Source: UBA4615 sp044359175
GTDB lineage: Bacteria > Pseudomonadota > Gammaproteobacteria > Burkholderiales > Burkholderiaceae_E
DNA length: 50,758 bases
Assembly: GCA_044359175.1 (NCBI GenBank)
Contig: JBIKMO010000002.1
Coordinates: 1 to 50,758 of the forward strand
Direction: 5' to 3'
Shown: one piece after another, positions 24,783 to 33,777 of the stretch
Numbering within the stretch: the first letter of the stretch is position 1
Layout: every line of letters begins with the position of its first letter
Notes under the pieces: model-generated
Told to the model about the DNA's origin: nothing
Databases searched by the model: none
What the model saw: only the letters and a program-made list of their open reading frames with translations
Position numbers and translations under genes: made by a program

Positions 24783-25420
24783 GTGCCACAGCGGGCATAC
24801 GAGGCGCGCGCACTCGGCGTGCACTCGGCGACGCCCACGATGACGGCGGCGCGGCCGGCCCCCGACGCGGTGCTGCTGCCGGTGGGTTTCGACCCGTACC
24901 GGCGCTTCTCGCGGCGCTTCGAGGAGGCGGTGCGCTCGATCGCGCCGCAGGTCCAGGACGTGGGCATCGACGGGGTCCACGCGCAGGTCTCGTCGATCGA
25001 CGGCGACGCCGCGGCCAAGCTGCTCGCCAAGCTCGCCTCGGACATGAACACGCCCGACGGCGTCACCGTGCTGACGATGGCGGATGGACCCACGCGGATC
25101 CGGCCGATGCCGGCCCGCAAGGTCAACGACATCGGCTGCAAGGTCACCGCCCGGCTCGCCTCGCTCGGCATCGACACCGTTGGGCAGATCGCAGCCCGCG
25201 ACCCCGCGTGACGGGTCGAGTCATTCGGGCGCAGCTACGGCGCGTGGCTGCACCGGGTCGCGCACGGCCGCGCCGACCGCCCGCTCGAGACGAGCCGCGA
25301 GCCGGTCTCGATGCGCCGCGCCGCGGGCCAACGCATCCGGCGGATCGACCTCGAGCGGCCGCTGCGGCTGCTCGGCGTGCAGGCGAGCCGGCTGCAGCAC
25401 CCCGGGGCCGCACCGCACGT
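24783..25420 (+). pseudogene. dinB: dinB (DNA polymerase IV, Y-family) pseudogene
   Basis: The frame from 24783 encodes recognisable DinB pieces: AYEARALGVHSATPT, PDAVLLPVGFDPYRRFSRRF, AAKLLAKLASDMNTPDGVTV, ARKVNDIGCKVTARLASLGI and TVGQIAARDP. A TGA at 25209-25211 stops it, yet the same frame goes on with VESFGRSYGAWLHRVAHGRA, DRPLETSREPVSM and PLRLLGVQASRL, the little-finger region. The N-terminal DMDAFYASVE-type strand with the first catalytic Asp is missing. The S-[IL]-D-E motif reads GIDGVH, so the catalytic Glu is Gly. At least one internal deletion joins the IDGVH region to the palm/fingers. It is a non-functional translesion polymerase gene. Confidence 0.8.
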
Positions 25421-25747
25421 GCCGGCCGTGCAGGTCGCGCTGGGGCTGCAGCAGCGCACGCCTGCCGCGTGCGGCACTCGGCGGAGCCGAGGGGATCCGA
25501 GCCGCTTCGGCGCGCCGAGCAGCAGCGCGGCGAGCGCGACGCCGCGCAGCCATTCGCTCCGCTGCGCCCTGGCGGACCGTTTCCCCGAGCGGCGCGACGC
25601 AGGTCAGCAGGCATCGCGTGCGGACGGCAGCGATCATCGCAACCTCGCGCGGCAGGATGCGCTCGCCCGAGCCGATCCGCCCGCCGCAGCGTTGACCTCG
25701 GTCGGACCCGCCCGCGATGCGGGCAGGCGGTGGCGGCGAGCGCCGCC
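25421..25747. other. Gene-free stretch after the dinB remnant
   Basis: Open frames here are Arg/Ser/Ala-rich shadows with no family pattern. Two small hairpins occur near the end of the XRE-cupin gene: GCCCGC-GAT-GCGGGC (25710-25724) and GGCGGC-GAGC-GCCGCC (25733-25748). They could terminate the leftward transcript; neither has a T-tract. Confidence 0.4.
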
Positions 25748-26425
25748 TCAGCCGCCGACCCGCCCTCCCCCCACGTTGACCCAGAGCACCTCGGCGTCCC
25801 GGCGGCCCACGTTGCTGAACTGGTGCGGCCGATGGCTCATGAAGCGAAAGCTGTCCCCGGGGCGCAGCAGGAAGGTGCGGCCGTCGATCGTGAGCGAGAC
25901 CTCGCCGCGAAGCACGTACCCTGCCTCCTCGCCGTCGTGGCTGTAAGGTTCGTCGCCGCTGGTGCCTCCGACCGCGATATGCATCACGTAGAACGCGATC
26001 GAGCCCTCGTTCGGCGGGGCGAGCACGCGCTTGATCACCCCCTGGCCGCGAAACGGAATCAGGGTTGCGTTCGCGCGCCGCCGCACCGGCGCATCGGGCC
26101 GACCGCCCGAGGGCTCGGCCAGCAGATCGAGAAAGCCCACTCCCAGCGCCTCGGCCAGCTGCGCCAGCTCGCGCACCGTCGGCGATGACAGCCCGCGCTC
26201 GATCTGACTCAGGTATCCGATCGAGCGCCCGGTGATCGCAGCCACCTCGCTCAGCGGCAGGCGCCGCACCTTGCGCAGCGCACGGATGCGGGCACCGAGC
26301 CCGAGGTCGTGCGACGCCCCGTCTTCGTCGCCCGGCGGGCCGGCCGCAGCCGACCGCACCGACGCGCCGCGGGTGGAACTCACGGCCGCCCGGGTTCGCC
26401 GCCGACCGCCGTTTTGCGTCTCCAT
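25748..26425 (-). CDS. XRE-family regulator with cupin sensor domain
   Basis: 225 residues. After a disordered charged N-terminus, a helix-turn-helix lies at about residues 43-98 (LGARIRALRKVRRLPLSEVA, GRSIGYLSQIERG). A cupin barrel follows at about 140-222 (EPYSHDGEEAGYVLRGEVSL, RPGDSFRFMSHRPHQFSN). This is the PuuR/SutR type, which senses a small catabolic substrate. ATG at 26425 was chosen; a GTG five codons upstream is possible. It is divergent from hyuA and very likely controls the hyuAB-ABC block (inference from position). Confidence 0.9.
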   Translation of the reverse strand: METQNGGRRRTRAAVSSTRGASVRSAAAGPPGDEDGASHDLGLGARIRALRKVRRLPLSEVAAITGRSIGYLSQIERGLSSPTVRELAQLAEALGVGFLDLLAEPSGGRPDAPVRRRANATLIPFRGQGVIKRVLAPPNEGSIAFYVMHIAVGGTSGDEPYSHDGEEAGYVLRGEVSLTIDGRTFLLRPGDSFRFMSHRPHQFSNVGRRDAEVLWVNVGGGRVGG

Positions 26426-26556
26426 GAAGGATTCTTGCACAACCGTGAAAACCAGCCCACACTCCTTGCGCCGTCCGCGTGCCCGCAGACGCCCCGCCGC
26501 ACTGGCGTCAACTCATTGAGTCCATCGACCGTGAAGCACCCGTTCGCGCCGCACCG
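26426..26556. promoter_or_regulatory. Divergent control region, XRE-cupin / hyuA
   Basis: 131 bases between divergent starts. It contains the inverted repeat ACTCA-T-TGAGT (26511-26521), 36 bases before the hyuA ATG, and TTGCAC with nearby A-rich sequence at 26435-26454. The repeat is a candidate operator for the XRE regulator; no -35/-10 pair is certain. Confidence 0.4.
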
Positions 26557-28602
26557 ATGAGAGCCGGCATCGAGATCGGAGGCACGTTCACCGACCTCGT
26601 GCTCGAGGACGATCGGGGCCGCATCCACACGCACAAGGTGTCCTCGACGCCGGACGATCCCAGTCGCGGCGCGGTGACCGGTCTGCTGGAGATCCTCGAG
26701 CAGGCGGGGATCGGCATCGCCGCGATCGACGAACTGTTCCACGGCTCGACGATCGCCACCAACACGCTGCTCGAGCGCAAGGGCGCCCGGACCGCGTTGC
26801 TGACCACGTCCGGCTTCGAGGACGTGCTGATGATCGGACGCCAGGACAAGACCCGCGTCTACGATCTCTTCTATCGCAAGCCCGAGCCGCTGATCCCGCG
26901 CGAACTCGTGATCGGCGTGCGCGAGCGCATGGGGGCCGACGGCACCCCGGTACTCGCGCTGACCGACGCCGAGGTCGCGCGGTGCGTGGACCAGGTGCTC
27001 GGCATCGACGGCCTGGAGTCGGTGGCGATCAGTCTGCTGCACGCCTACCGGGTTCCGGACCACGAACGGGCGCTCGAGGCCTCACTGACCACGCGCGCGC
27101 CGCACCTGGCGGTGGCGACGTCCTCGTCGATCGCGCCCGAGTTCCGCGAATACGAACGCACCAGCACGGTGGCGATCGCGGCCTACGTGATGCCGCGGGT
27201 GTCGCGCTATCTGTCTCGGCTCGAGCACGAGCTCGCGGCACGGGGCTTCCGCGGGCGGCTGCTGATCATGCAGTCCAACGGAGGCGTGGTGCCTGCGCTC
27301 CGGGCCGCGCAGAATCCGGCGAAGATGTTCCTGTCGGGTCCGGCCGCTGGCGTCACCGGGGTCACCAGCGTGCTCGCAACCCTGGGCGTGCGCGATGCGC
27401 TGACGATCGACATCGGCGGCACCTCCTGCGACGCCTGCGTGATCAGCGACGGACGGGCGCAGCACACGCAGCGCGGCTACGCCGAGTACCGGATCGACGG
27501 GCTGCCGATCAGCCTGATGATGACCGATATCGCGACGCTGGGCGCCGGCGGCGGCAGCATCGCCCGTCAGGATCCGGGCGGGGCGCTGCAGGTCGGCCCG
27601 CAGAGCGCGGGCGCGGCCCCCGGACCGGCGTGCTACGGCAAGGGCGGCACCGCGTTCACGGTCTCGGACGCACTGCTGCTGCTCGGCATGATCGACGCCG
27701 ACGGATTCATCGGCGGGCGCATGAGGCTGCAGCGCGGGCTCGCGCACGCCGCGGCCGACCCGCTCGCCCGGCGCCTGGGCATGACCCCGCTCGCGCTGGC
27801 CGACGCGGTCGTGCGGATCACCGTCGGCAACATCGCGCGGGCGCTGCGCCTGGTCACCGTGCGGCGCGGCTACGACCCGCGCACGTTCGCTCTGTTCGCC
27901 TACGGAGGGGCAGGGCCGGTCATGGCCGCGGCGATCGCCGCCGAGATGGACATCGACACGGTGATCGTGCCGCCGGCGCCGGGCATCTTCTCGGCGTTCG
28001 GGCTCTCGGTGGCCGACACCCGGATCGACTACGTTCGCTCGATGCCCGGCACTCCCGCCCAGCCCGACGCCCAGCCGCTGGTCGACGCCGCGTTCGCGTC
28101 GATGTCGGCCCAGGCGCTCAAGGAGATGGCCGACTTCGGCATCGCCGCCTCGCAGGTGGTGCTTAGCCATTCGGTCGACGCCCGCTACGTGGGGCAGGGC
28201 TACGAGCTCGCGCTCGCGGTCGATCCAGCGGCGATCGCGAGCCGCGGTCTCGAGGTGGTGGCGACCGGGTTCCACGCCGCGCACGCCGCGCGGTACGGTC
28301 ACGACTTCCCCGAGCAGGGTGTCGAGATCGTCGGCTGCCGAACCGTCGCGCGCTTCCCGAGACCGCCGACCGTGCGGCAGTTCGACACCGGCGCGTCCAC
28401 CCCCGCGCGCGAGGTCGAGATCGTCTTCGGGGGCACGCCCGAGCGCGCGCGTCTGGTGTCGCGCGGCGCGCTCGCCCCAGGCGAACGCATCGCCGGGCCA
28501 GCACTGGTCGCAGAAGCGTCCAGTGCGACCGTGGTACCGCCCGGATGGTCGGCCACCGCGACCCCCCAGGGCACGCTGACACTGCATCGGGAGACACGGT
28601 GA
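26557..28602 (+). CDS. hyuA: Hydantoinase/oxoprolinase family, A subunit
   Basis: 681 residues. HyuA-type ATP-dependent subunit: GIEIGGTFTDLVLED (4-18) is the actin-like/hexokinase-type phosphate-binding start, then HGSTIATNTLLERKGARTAL, DIGGTSCDACVISDG and FALFAYGGAGPVMA. The family covers N-methylhydantoinases, 5-oxoprolinase and the acetone/acetophenone carboxylase subunits, all of which use ATP to activate a carbonyl. ATG at 26557 places the fold at the N-terminus; the longer frame is shadow. Its stop overlaps the hyuB start by one base (TGATG at 28600-28604), indicating a fixed complex. Confidence 0.92.
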   Translation: MRAGIEIGGTFTDLVLEDDRGRIHTHKVSSTPDDPSRGAVTGLLEILEQAGIGIAAIDELFHGSTIATNTLLERKGARTALLTTSGFEDVLMIGRQDKTRVYDLFYRKPEPLIPRELVIGVRERMGADGTPVLALTDAEVARCVDQVLGIDGLESVAISLLHAYRVPDHERALEASLTTRAPHLAVATSSSIAPEFREYERTSTVAIAAYVMPRVSRYLSRLEHELAARGFRGRLLIMQSNGGVVPALRAAQNPAKMFLSGPAAGVTGVTSVLATLGVRDALTIDIGGTSCDACVISDGRAQHTQRGYAEYRIDGLPISLMMTDIATLGAGGGSIARQDPGGALQVGPQSAGAAPGPACYGKGGTAFTVSDALLLLGMIDADGFIGGRMRLQRGLAHAAADPLARRLGMTPLALADAVVRITVGNIARALRLVTVRRGYDPRTFALFAYGGAGPVMAAAIAAEMDIDTVIVPPAPGIFSAFGLSVADTRIDYVRSMPGTPAQPDAQPLVDAAFASMSAQALKEMADFGIAASQVVLSHSVDARYVGQGYELALAVDPAAIASRGLEVVATGFHAAHAARYGHDFPEQGVEIVGCRTVARFPRPPTVRQFDTGASTPAREVEIVFGGTPERARLVSRGALAPGERIAGPALVAEASSATVVPPGWSATATPQGTLTLHRETR

Positions 28603-30317
28603 TGCGAGCGAGCGACGCGCCGGTGACGGCGATCGACCCGATCACGCTGGGAATCCTCGGCAACAATTTCCTCGCGATCGCGCTGGAGATGGGCACGGTG
28701 CTGCTCACCTCGGCCTACTCGTCGATCGTGCGCGAGGCCAAGGACATGTCGACCTGCGTGCTCGACGCCGAGGGACGACTGGTGTCGCAGGCGCCGATGA
28801 TCCCCACCCACATGAACTCGATGGCCCTGGCCTTCGCGCGGATCCGGTCGCTGTACGACGTCGCCGCCACCGGGCCGGACGACGCGTACGTGATGAACAA
28901 CCCGTACGAGATGGGTCAGCACCTGAACGACATCATCCTGTTCGTCCCAGCGTTCCGCGACGCTCGGCTGATCGGCTTCGCCGGCTCGGTATGCCACCAC
29001 GTCGACATCGGCGGCGGCGCGCCGGCCTCCAATGCCAACGCCCGCGAGATCTACCAGGAAGGCTTCGTCATCCCCGCGGTCAAGGCTTCGGTCAGCCGCG
29101 ACCTGAAGGGCGGTCTGCTGTCGAAGATCCTCGGGGCGAACGTGCGTTCGCCCGACAAGGTGGTCGGCGACTTCCACGCCCAGCTGTTCGCCGCCCAGCG
29201 GGGCGCGGAACTGCTGTCGGCAATGGTCGGGCGCTATGGCCACGACACGGTCACCGCGTGCATGCGCGAGGTGCAGAACCACTCCGAGCGCGTGATGCGC
29301 GAGGGCCTGAGCGCGATCCCCGACGGCGTCTACGAAGGCGAGGACTTCACCGACTCCCAGGATCCGAATCGACCCCCGGTGCGAATCCACGTCCGGGTGA
29401 CGGTGGCGGGGGACACCGCGCACGTGGACCTGTCGGGCAGCGACGACCAGGTGCCGTATCCGATCAACGCTCCGGTCGCCTCGGTGTACTCGTCGGTGTT
29501 CTCGTTCTTCGTGTCGATGATCGGCGAGGAGACCCCGGTCAACGACGGCAGCTACCGGCCGATCGGCGTCACCGTGCGGCCGGGCTCGATCTGCAACCCG
29601 CATTTTCCAGCGCCGGTGCGCTCGCGAATGGCGGTCTGCTACCGGGTGTTCACCGCCCTCAAGCGTGCCTTCGGCGCGCAGCTGCCGCACCTCGTGTCGG
29701 CCTGCGGCGCGGATGCGACCAACTCGATCGCCTTCGGTCACCGACGCCCGGGCGGCTACGACGTGTACCACGAGGTGTTCGGCGGCGGCACGGGCGCGTC
29801 GGCGCGCGGCGACGGCGAGGACTGCCTCGCCCAGGGCATGTCCAACACTGCGAACACGCCGGTCGAGTCGCTGGAGACCGAGTTCGCCTTCGTGCGGGTG
29901 CGCGAGTACGGACTCGCACAGGGCTCCGGCGGCCACGGGCGCCACCGGGGCGGGCTCGGCATGCGCAAGGTCTACGAGATCCTCGCCGACGGCGTGACCC
30001 TGTCGACCGCCGGCGACCGCCATTCGACCCGCCCATGGGGACTGGACGGCGGCCTGGAGGGGTCGCACTCGTCGTATCGGATCGAGCGCGGTGGCCAGGT
30101 GATCGAGGTCGCGGCGCTCTCCACGCTGCCGCTGCAGCGCGGCGACCGCGTGGTGTGCGAGACCTCCGGCGGCGGCGGCTACGGCGACTGCTCGCAGCGG
30201 CCCGCCGAGAAGGTCCGCGAAGACCTACGGCTCGGGCGGATCACGGCCTCCGACGCCGCGTGCCACTACGGCTTGTCCAACGACCCGACGCCATCCCGCA
30301 GCGGAGCACAGTCATGA
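28602..30317 (+). CDS. hyuB: Hydantoinase/oxoprolinase family, B subunit
   Basis: 571 residues. HyuB hallmarks: DPITLGILGNNFLAIALEMG at the start, DMSTCVLDAEGRLVSQAPMIP, NNPYEMGQHLNDIILFVPAF, HHVDIGGG, PFPAPVRSR-like PHFPAPVRSRMAV, and the glycine-rich end ETSGGGGYGD. It forms the catalytic partner of HyuA. A GTG one codon earlier could also serve as start. Its stop overlaps the next gene (ATGA at 30314), so the importer's binding protein is translationally coupled to it. This makes the transported compound the likely substrate. Confidence 0.92.
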   Translation: MRASDAPVTAIDPITLGILGNNFLAIALEMGTVLLTSAYSSIVREAKDMSTCVLDAEGRLVSQAPMIPTHMNSMALAFARIRSLYDVAATGPDDAYVMNNPYEMGQHLNDIILFVPAFRDARLIGFAGSVCHHVDIGGGAPASNANAREIYQEGFVIPAVKASVSRDLKGGLLSKILGANVRSPDKVVGDFHAQLFAAQRGAELLSAMVGRYGHDTVTACMREVQNHSERVMREGLSAIPDGVYEGEDFTDSQDPNRPPVRIHVRVTVAGDTAHVDLSGSDDQVPYPINAPVASVYSSVFSFFVSMIGEETPVNDGSYRPIGVTVRPGSICNPHFPAPVRSRMAVCYRVFTALKRAFGAQLPHLVSACGADATNSIAFGHRRPGGYDVYHEVFGGGTGASARGDGEDCLAQGMSNTANTPVESLETEFAFVRVREYGLAQGSGGHGRHRGGLGMRKVYEILADGVTLSTAGDRHSTRPWGLDGGLEGSHSSYRIERGGQVIEVAALSTLPLQRGDRVVCETSGGGGYGDCSQRPAEKVREDLRLGRITASDAACHYGLSNDPTPSRSGAQS

Positions 30318-31873
30318 AGTCGATCCGAAGCATCCTCGCCACCGCGGCGATTGCACTGGCCTCGGCCCTGCCCGCCGCCGCGCAGGACCTGGTCGTCGCC
30401 GCGGTCTCCGGGCCGCGCGGCGTCGACGGCGACGTCTGGGTCCCGGGCTCGATCGAGTCGGTGGTCAACGTCTACGAGAGCCTGGTGCGACTGGGCCGGG
30501 TCCGCGGTCCGGACGGCCAGATGCAGATCGATCCGACCAAGGTCGAGCCACACCTCGCGCAGTCGTGGAAAACCTCGCCGGACGGCCGGGAATGGACGTT
30601 CACGCTGCGCCCCGGCGTGCGCAGCTTCGTCGGCAACGAACTGACCGCCGCCGACGTGGTCTTCGGCTGGCAGAAGAGCATGTCGCAGAAGCGCACGGGT
30701 CGCTTCATCAGCGAAGCCTCGCGGATCACCAACGTCGAGGCCCTGTCGCGCTACGAGGTGAAGTACACGCTGTCGGAACCGAACAACCTGTTCCTGCGCG
30801 CGCTCACCCACTACACGCCGATGATCATCGACTCCCGCGAAGCGCTGAAGAACGCCTCGCCGGAGGACCCGTTCGCCACCCGCTGGCTGGGCTCGAACAC
30901 CGCCGGCTTCGGCGCCTACCACCTGTCGCAGAACCGCGCGGGCGAGGGCGCGGTGTTCGTCGCCAACCCGAACTATTTCGGCGGCAAGCTCGCGATCCAG
31001 CGGGTGATCTATCGCGAGATTCCCTCCGGGGCGAGCCGCATGAGTCTGCTGCAGGGCGGGCAGGTCCAGATCGCCGAGGAACTGTCGCACTCGCAGCTGA
31101 GGAGTCTGCAGAGCGACACCCGACTCAAGATCGGCAGGCACCCCGGCACCGGTAGCGCAACCGTCCGAATGAACCCCCGGATCAAGCCGTTCGATGACCT
31201 GCGCGTGCGCCAGGCGGTGCTGTACGCGACCGACTTCGACGCGATCAACAAGGCGGTCTTCGAAGGCCTGGGCGAGCGCTCGCGCTCGATCCTGCCACCG
31301 TCGATCCCGGGCTATGTGAAGGCCTACACCTACGAGCACGATCCGGGCCGCGCCAAGCGGCTGCTCGCCGAGGCGGGCCATCCGGACGGAGTGGACGTGA
31401 CGCTGGAGTACACCGGCGTGTTCTGGTGGGAGGAACCACTCGTACTCCAACTGCGCAGCCAACTCGCGCAGGCCGGCATCCGGGTCACGCCCTCGAAACT
31501 GCCCAACACGGTGTTCGCCGCGCGCGGCGCAATCGGCAAGCGAGACCTCGCGTTTGCGACGCACCTGGCGAACACCTTCGTGCTCGACGCCGGCTACGCG
31601 CTGTTCCTGTCGTCGCACTCGCGCGGCTCGTCGAACCGCAACGATTACCATACCCCGGAGCTGGACGCGCTGATCGAGACAGCGATCATCGAGCGCGACC
31701 CCGCCAAGGCGCGGGCTGCGGTGGAGCGCGCGCAGCGCATCCACGCAGCCGACGCGACCTTCGTCGACATCGCGTTCCCGGGGACCTTCGTCGCGATGAA
31801 CGCGTGCGTCAACGGTTGGATGTGGTACCCGACCAACCGGATCGTCTGGCGGGACCTGAGCTGCAAGCGATGA
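30314..31873 (+). CDS. ABC transporter substrate-binding protein (peptide/opine type, SBP_bac_5)
   Basis: 519 residues. Signal peptide KSIRSILATAAIALASALPA, AAA and QDLV (cleavage after about AAAQ, no lipobox Cys). The family 5 pattern is clear: VNVYESLVRLGR, EPHLAQSWKTSPDGREWTFT, LRPGVRSFVGNELTAADVVF, a VRQAVLYATDFDAINKAVF block and YHTPELDALIETA. Family 5 proteins bind peptides, opines, nickel or amide-containing compounds in the periplasm. It follows hyuB with a 4-base overlap and precedes two permeases and two ATPases, giving a complete importer. Confidence 0.9.
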   Translation: MKSIRSILATAAIALASALPAAAQDLVVAAVSGPRGVDGDVWVPGSIESVVNVYESLVRLGRVRGPDGQMQIDPTKVEPHLAQSWKTSPDGREWTFTLRPGVRSFVGNELTAADVVFGWQKSMSQKRTGRFISEASRITNVEALSRYEVKYTLSEPNNLFLRALTHYTPMIIDSREALKNASPEDPFATRWLGSNTAGFGAYHLSQNRAGEGAVFVANPNYFGGKLAIQRVIYREIPSGASRMSLLQGGQVQIAEELSHSQLRSLQSDTRLKIGRHPGTGSATVRMNPRIKPFDDLRVRQAVLYATDFDAINKAVFEGLGERSRSILPPSIPGYVKAYTYEHDPGRAKRLLAEAGHPDGVDVTLEYTGVFWWEEPLVLQLRSQLAQAGIRVTPSKLPNTVFAARGAIGKRDLAFATHLANTFVLDAGYALFLSSHSRGSSNRNDYHTPELDALIETAIIERDPAKARAAVERAQRIHAADATFVDIAFPGTFVAMNACVNGWMWYPTNRIVWRDLSCKR

Positions 31874-31915
31874 GCCCGGGGGCCGCGACGCGCCCGCCAA
31901 GCGGCTGACACTGCC

Positions 31916-32941
31916 GTGGCGATCCGATCGGGGCTGCTGCGCATGGTGCTGCGCAGGCTGGTCGTCGGCCTGCCCGCGGTGCTGGGCGTCGTGCTGGTCA
32001 CCTTCGTAATGGTCCGGCTCTCGGGCGAGTCGCCGGTGCACCTGCTCGCCGGGCCGAACGCCAGCCCGCTGGAGATCGCCACCGTCACTAGAGCGCTCGG
32101 GCTGGACCGCTCGCTGCCCGAGCAGCTCGCGATCTACGTCGGACGGCTGCTGCAGGGCGACCTGGGGGTGTCCTGGCTGTCGGGTCAGCCGGTGCTCACC
32201 GAGCTGCGCGACCGGCTGCCGGCGACGCTCGAGCTGGTCACGCTGGCGATGCTGCTGGGGGGCGGGCTCGGCGTCTGGATCGGCTGTCGGGCCGCGTTCC
32301 GGCCGGGCAGCGCGTTCGATCACCTGGTGCAGGCTGCGGCGACCGTCACGTTCTCGATCCCGATCTATGTGGTCGGGCTGCTGGCGATCCTGATCTTCTT
32401 CGTCGCCCTGGGCATCGCGCCGGCACCGATGGGGCGCCTGTCGATGGCGGTGCTCGCACCGCCGCGCGTCACCGGCAGCCTGCTGTTGGACAGCGTGCTG
32501 GCCGGCGACCTCGCGGCGCTCGGCTCGGCCGCGGCGCAGCTCGTGCTGCCGGTGGGCTGCTTCGCGCTGATCGTCGCCGGGCCCACGGTCAAGCACGTGC
32601 GCGCGGTCGTGGCCGATGCGCTCGCCAGCGAGTACGTCGCCTACGCGCGCGCCTGCGGCCTGCCCGACGCCCTGGTGCGCCGGATCGCGCTGCGCAACGC
32701 GATGGTGCCCATTGCCACGTTCCTCGGCCTGGAGTTCGCGCACCTGTTTGCCGCGTCCTCGCTGATCGAGCTCACGTTCGCCTGGGGCGGCGTCGGCCAG
32801 TACGGTCTGAACGCGATCCTGCAGGGCGACTTTGCGGCGGTCCAGGGCTATGTGCTGCTGCTGGCGGTCGCGTCGCTGCTCGTGTTCTTCGTGGTCGACC
32901 TGTTCGTGTGGCTGGTCGAACCCCGGGCGAAGACCGCATGA
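31916..32941 (+). CDS. ABC transporter permease, DppB/OppB type
   Basis: 341 residues, GTG start. About six membrane segments (near 15-33, 102-122, 138-166, 206-222, 262-284, 309-332). The cytoplasmic coupling loop EYVAYARACGLPDALV (239-254) is the EAA motif; GDLGVSWLSGQPV (81-93) is the family's 'GDLGxS' block. It pairs with the downstream DppC-type permease to form the channel. The stop overlaps the next start by 4 bases (ATGA at 32938). It starts 42 bases after the binding-protein gene, the only sizeable gap inside the importer. Confidence 0.92.
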   Translation: MAIRSGLLRMVLRRLVVGLPAVLGVVLVTFVMVRLSGESPVHLLAGPNASPLEIATVTRALGLDRSLPEQLAIYVGRLLQGDLGVSWLSGQPVLTELRDRLPATLELVTLAMLLGGGLGVWIGCRAAFRPGSAFDHLVQAAATVTFSIPIYVVGLLAILIFFVALGIAPAPMGRLSMAVLAPPRVTGSLLLDSVLAGDLAALGSAAAQLVLPVGCFALIVAGPTVKHVRAVVADALASEYVAYARACGLPDALVRRIALRNAMVPIATFLGLEFAHLFAASSLIELTFAWGGVGQYGLNAILQGDFAAVQGYVLLLAVASLLVFFVVDLFVWLVEPRAKTA

Positions 32942-33777
32942 GGCTCGGGCAGTGGGTACGGAGCGAACCGGGCACCGCGTTCGGCGCGATGCTGATCGGC
33001 ACCTTCGCACTGATGGCCGCGTTCGCCCCGCTGATTGCGCCCTACGACCCAACGCAGGCGCGCCCGGACGCGGTGCTGCTCGCGCCGAGCGCCCGGCACT
33101 GGTTCGGCACCGACCCCAACGGCATGGACGTCTTCAGCCGCCTCGTGTACGGCAGCCGCTACGCGTTCGGGGTGGCGCTGCCGGCGCTCTCGCTGATGCT
33201 CGCGGTGGGGCTGCCGGTGGGGCTGATCGCGGGCTATCTCGGCGGCTGGACCGACGAGCTGCTGATCCGGGCGACCGACCTGCTGCGCGCGTTTCCGACG
33301 ATCGTCTTCGCGCTCGCGCTGGTGGCCGCGGTGGGCCAGGGGCTCGGCGCGATGATCTTTGTGATCGGACTGCTCGATGCGCCGCTGTTCGCACGGCTGG
33401 TGCGCTCGGAGGTGCTGGCACTTCGCCGCGGCACGCTGGTGGAATCGGCGGTGGTCGCGGGCAACCCGACTTGGCGGATCCTTCTGGTGCACCTGCTGCC
33501 CAACTGCGCGCAGGGCGTGACCGCGCTCGCCGCGTTACGGATGGCCTGGGCGGTGCGGATCAGCGCGACGCTGTCGTTCGTCGGGGTCGGCATCCAGGCG
33601 CCCACGCCGGAATGGGGCGTGATGATCAAGCTCGGCGCCGAGCACATCGTCACCGGAACGTGGTGGGTCGTGCTGTTCCCCGCACTCGGGCTGATCCTGC
33701 TGGTGCTCGGGTTCAACTTCGTGGCCGACGGGCTGTCGCGGCTGATGGATCCGCGGCACCGGGCGGGGGTCCGATGA
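32938..33777 (+). CDS. ABC transporter permease, DppC/OppC type
   Basis: 279 residues. A first membrane segment at about 13-34, then HWFGTDPNGMDVFSRLVYGS, the DppC hallmark, followed by five more segments and the coupling loop GTLVESAVVAGNPTWRILLV (EAA motif). C-terminal RLMDPRHR is typical. It overlaps the preceding permease by 4 bases and the following ATPase by 4 bases (33774-33777), so the whole importer is one translationally coupled unit. Confidence 0.92.
   Translation: MRLGQWVRSEPGTAFGAMLIGTFALMAAFAPLIAPYDPTQARPDAVLLAPSARHWFGTDPNGMDVFSRLVYGSRYAFGVALPALSLMLAVGLPVGLIAGYLGGWTDELLIRATDLLRAFPTIVFALALVAAVGQGLGAMIFVIGLLDAPLFARLVRSEVLALRRGTLVESAVVAGNPTWRILLVHLLPNCAQGVTALAALRMAWAVRISATLSFVGVGIQAPTPEWGVMIKLGAEHIVTGTWWVVLFPALGLILLVLGFNFVADGLSRLMDPRHRAGVR

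Noticed and set aside
30266..33052. 928-codon open frame antisense to the importer
   Set aside because: Arg/His/Asp-rich shadow translation with no domain character; the opposite strand has a binding protein and a permease with full family motifs.
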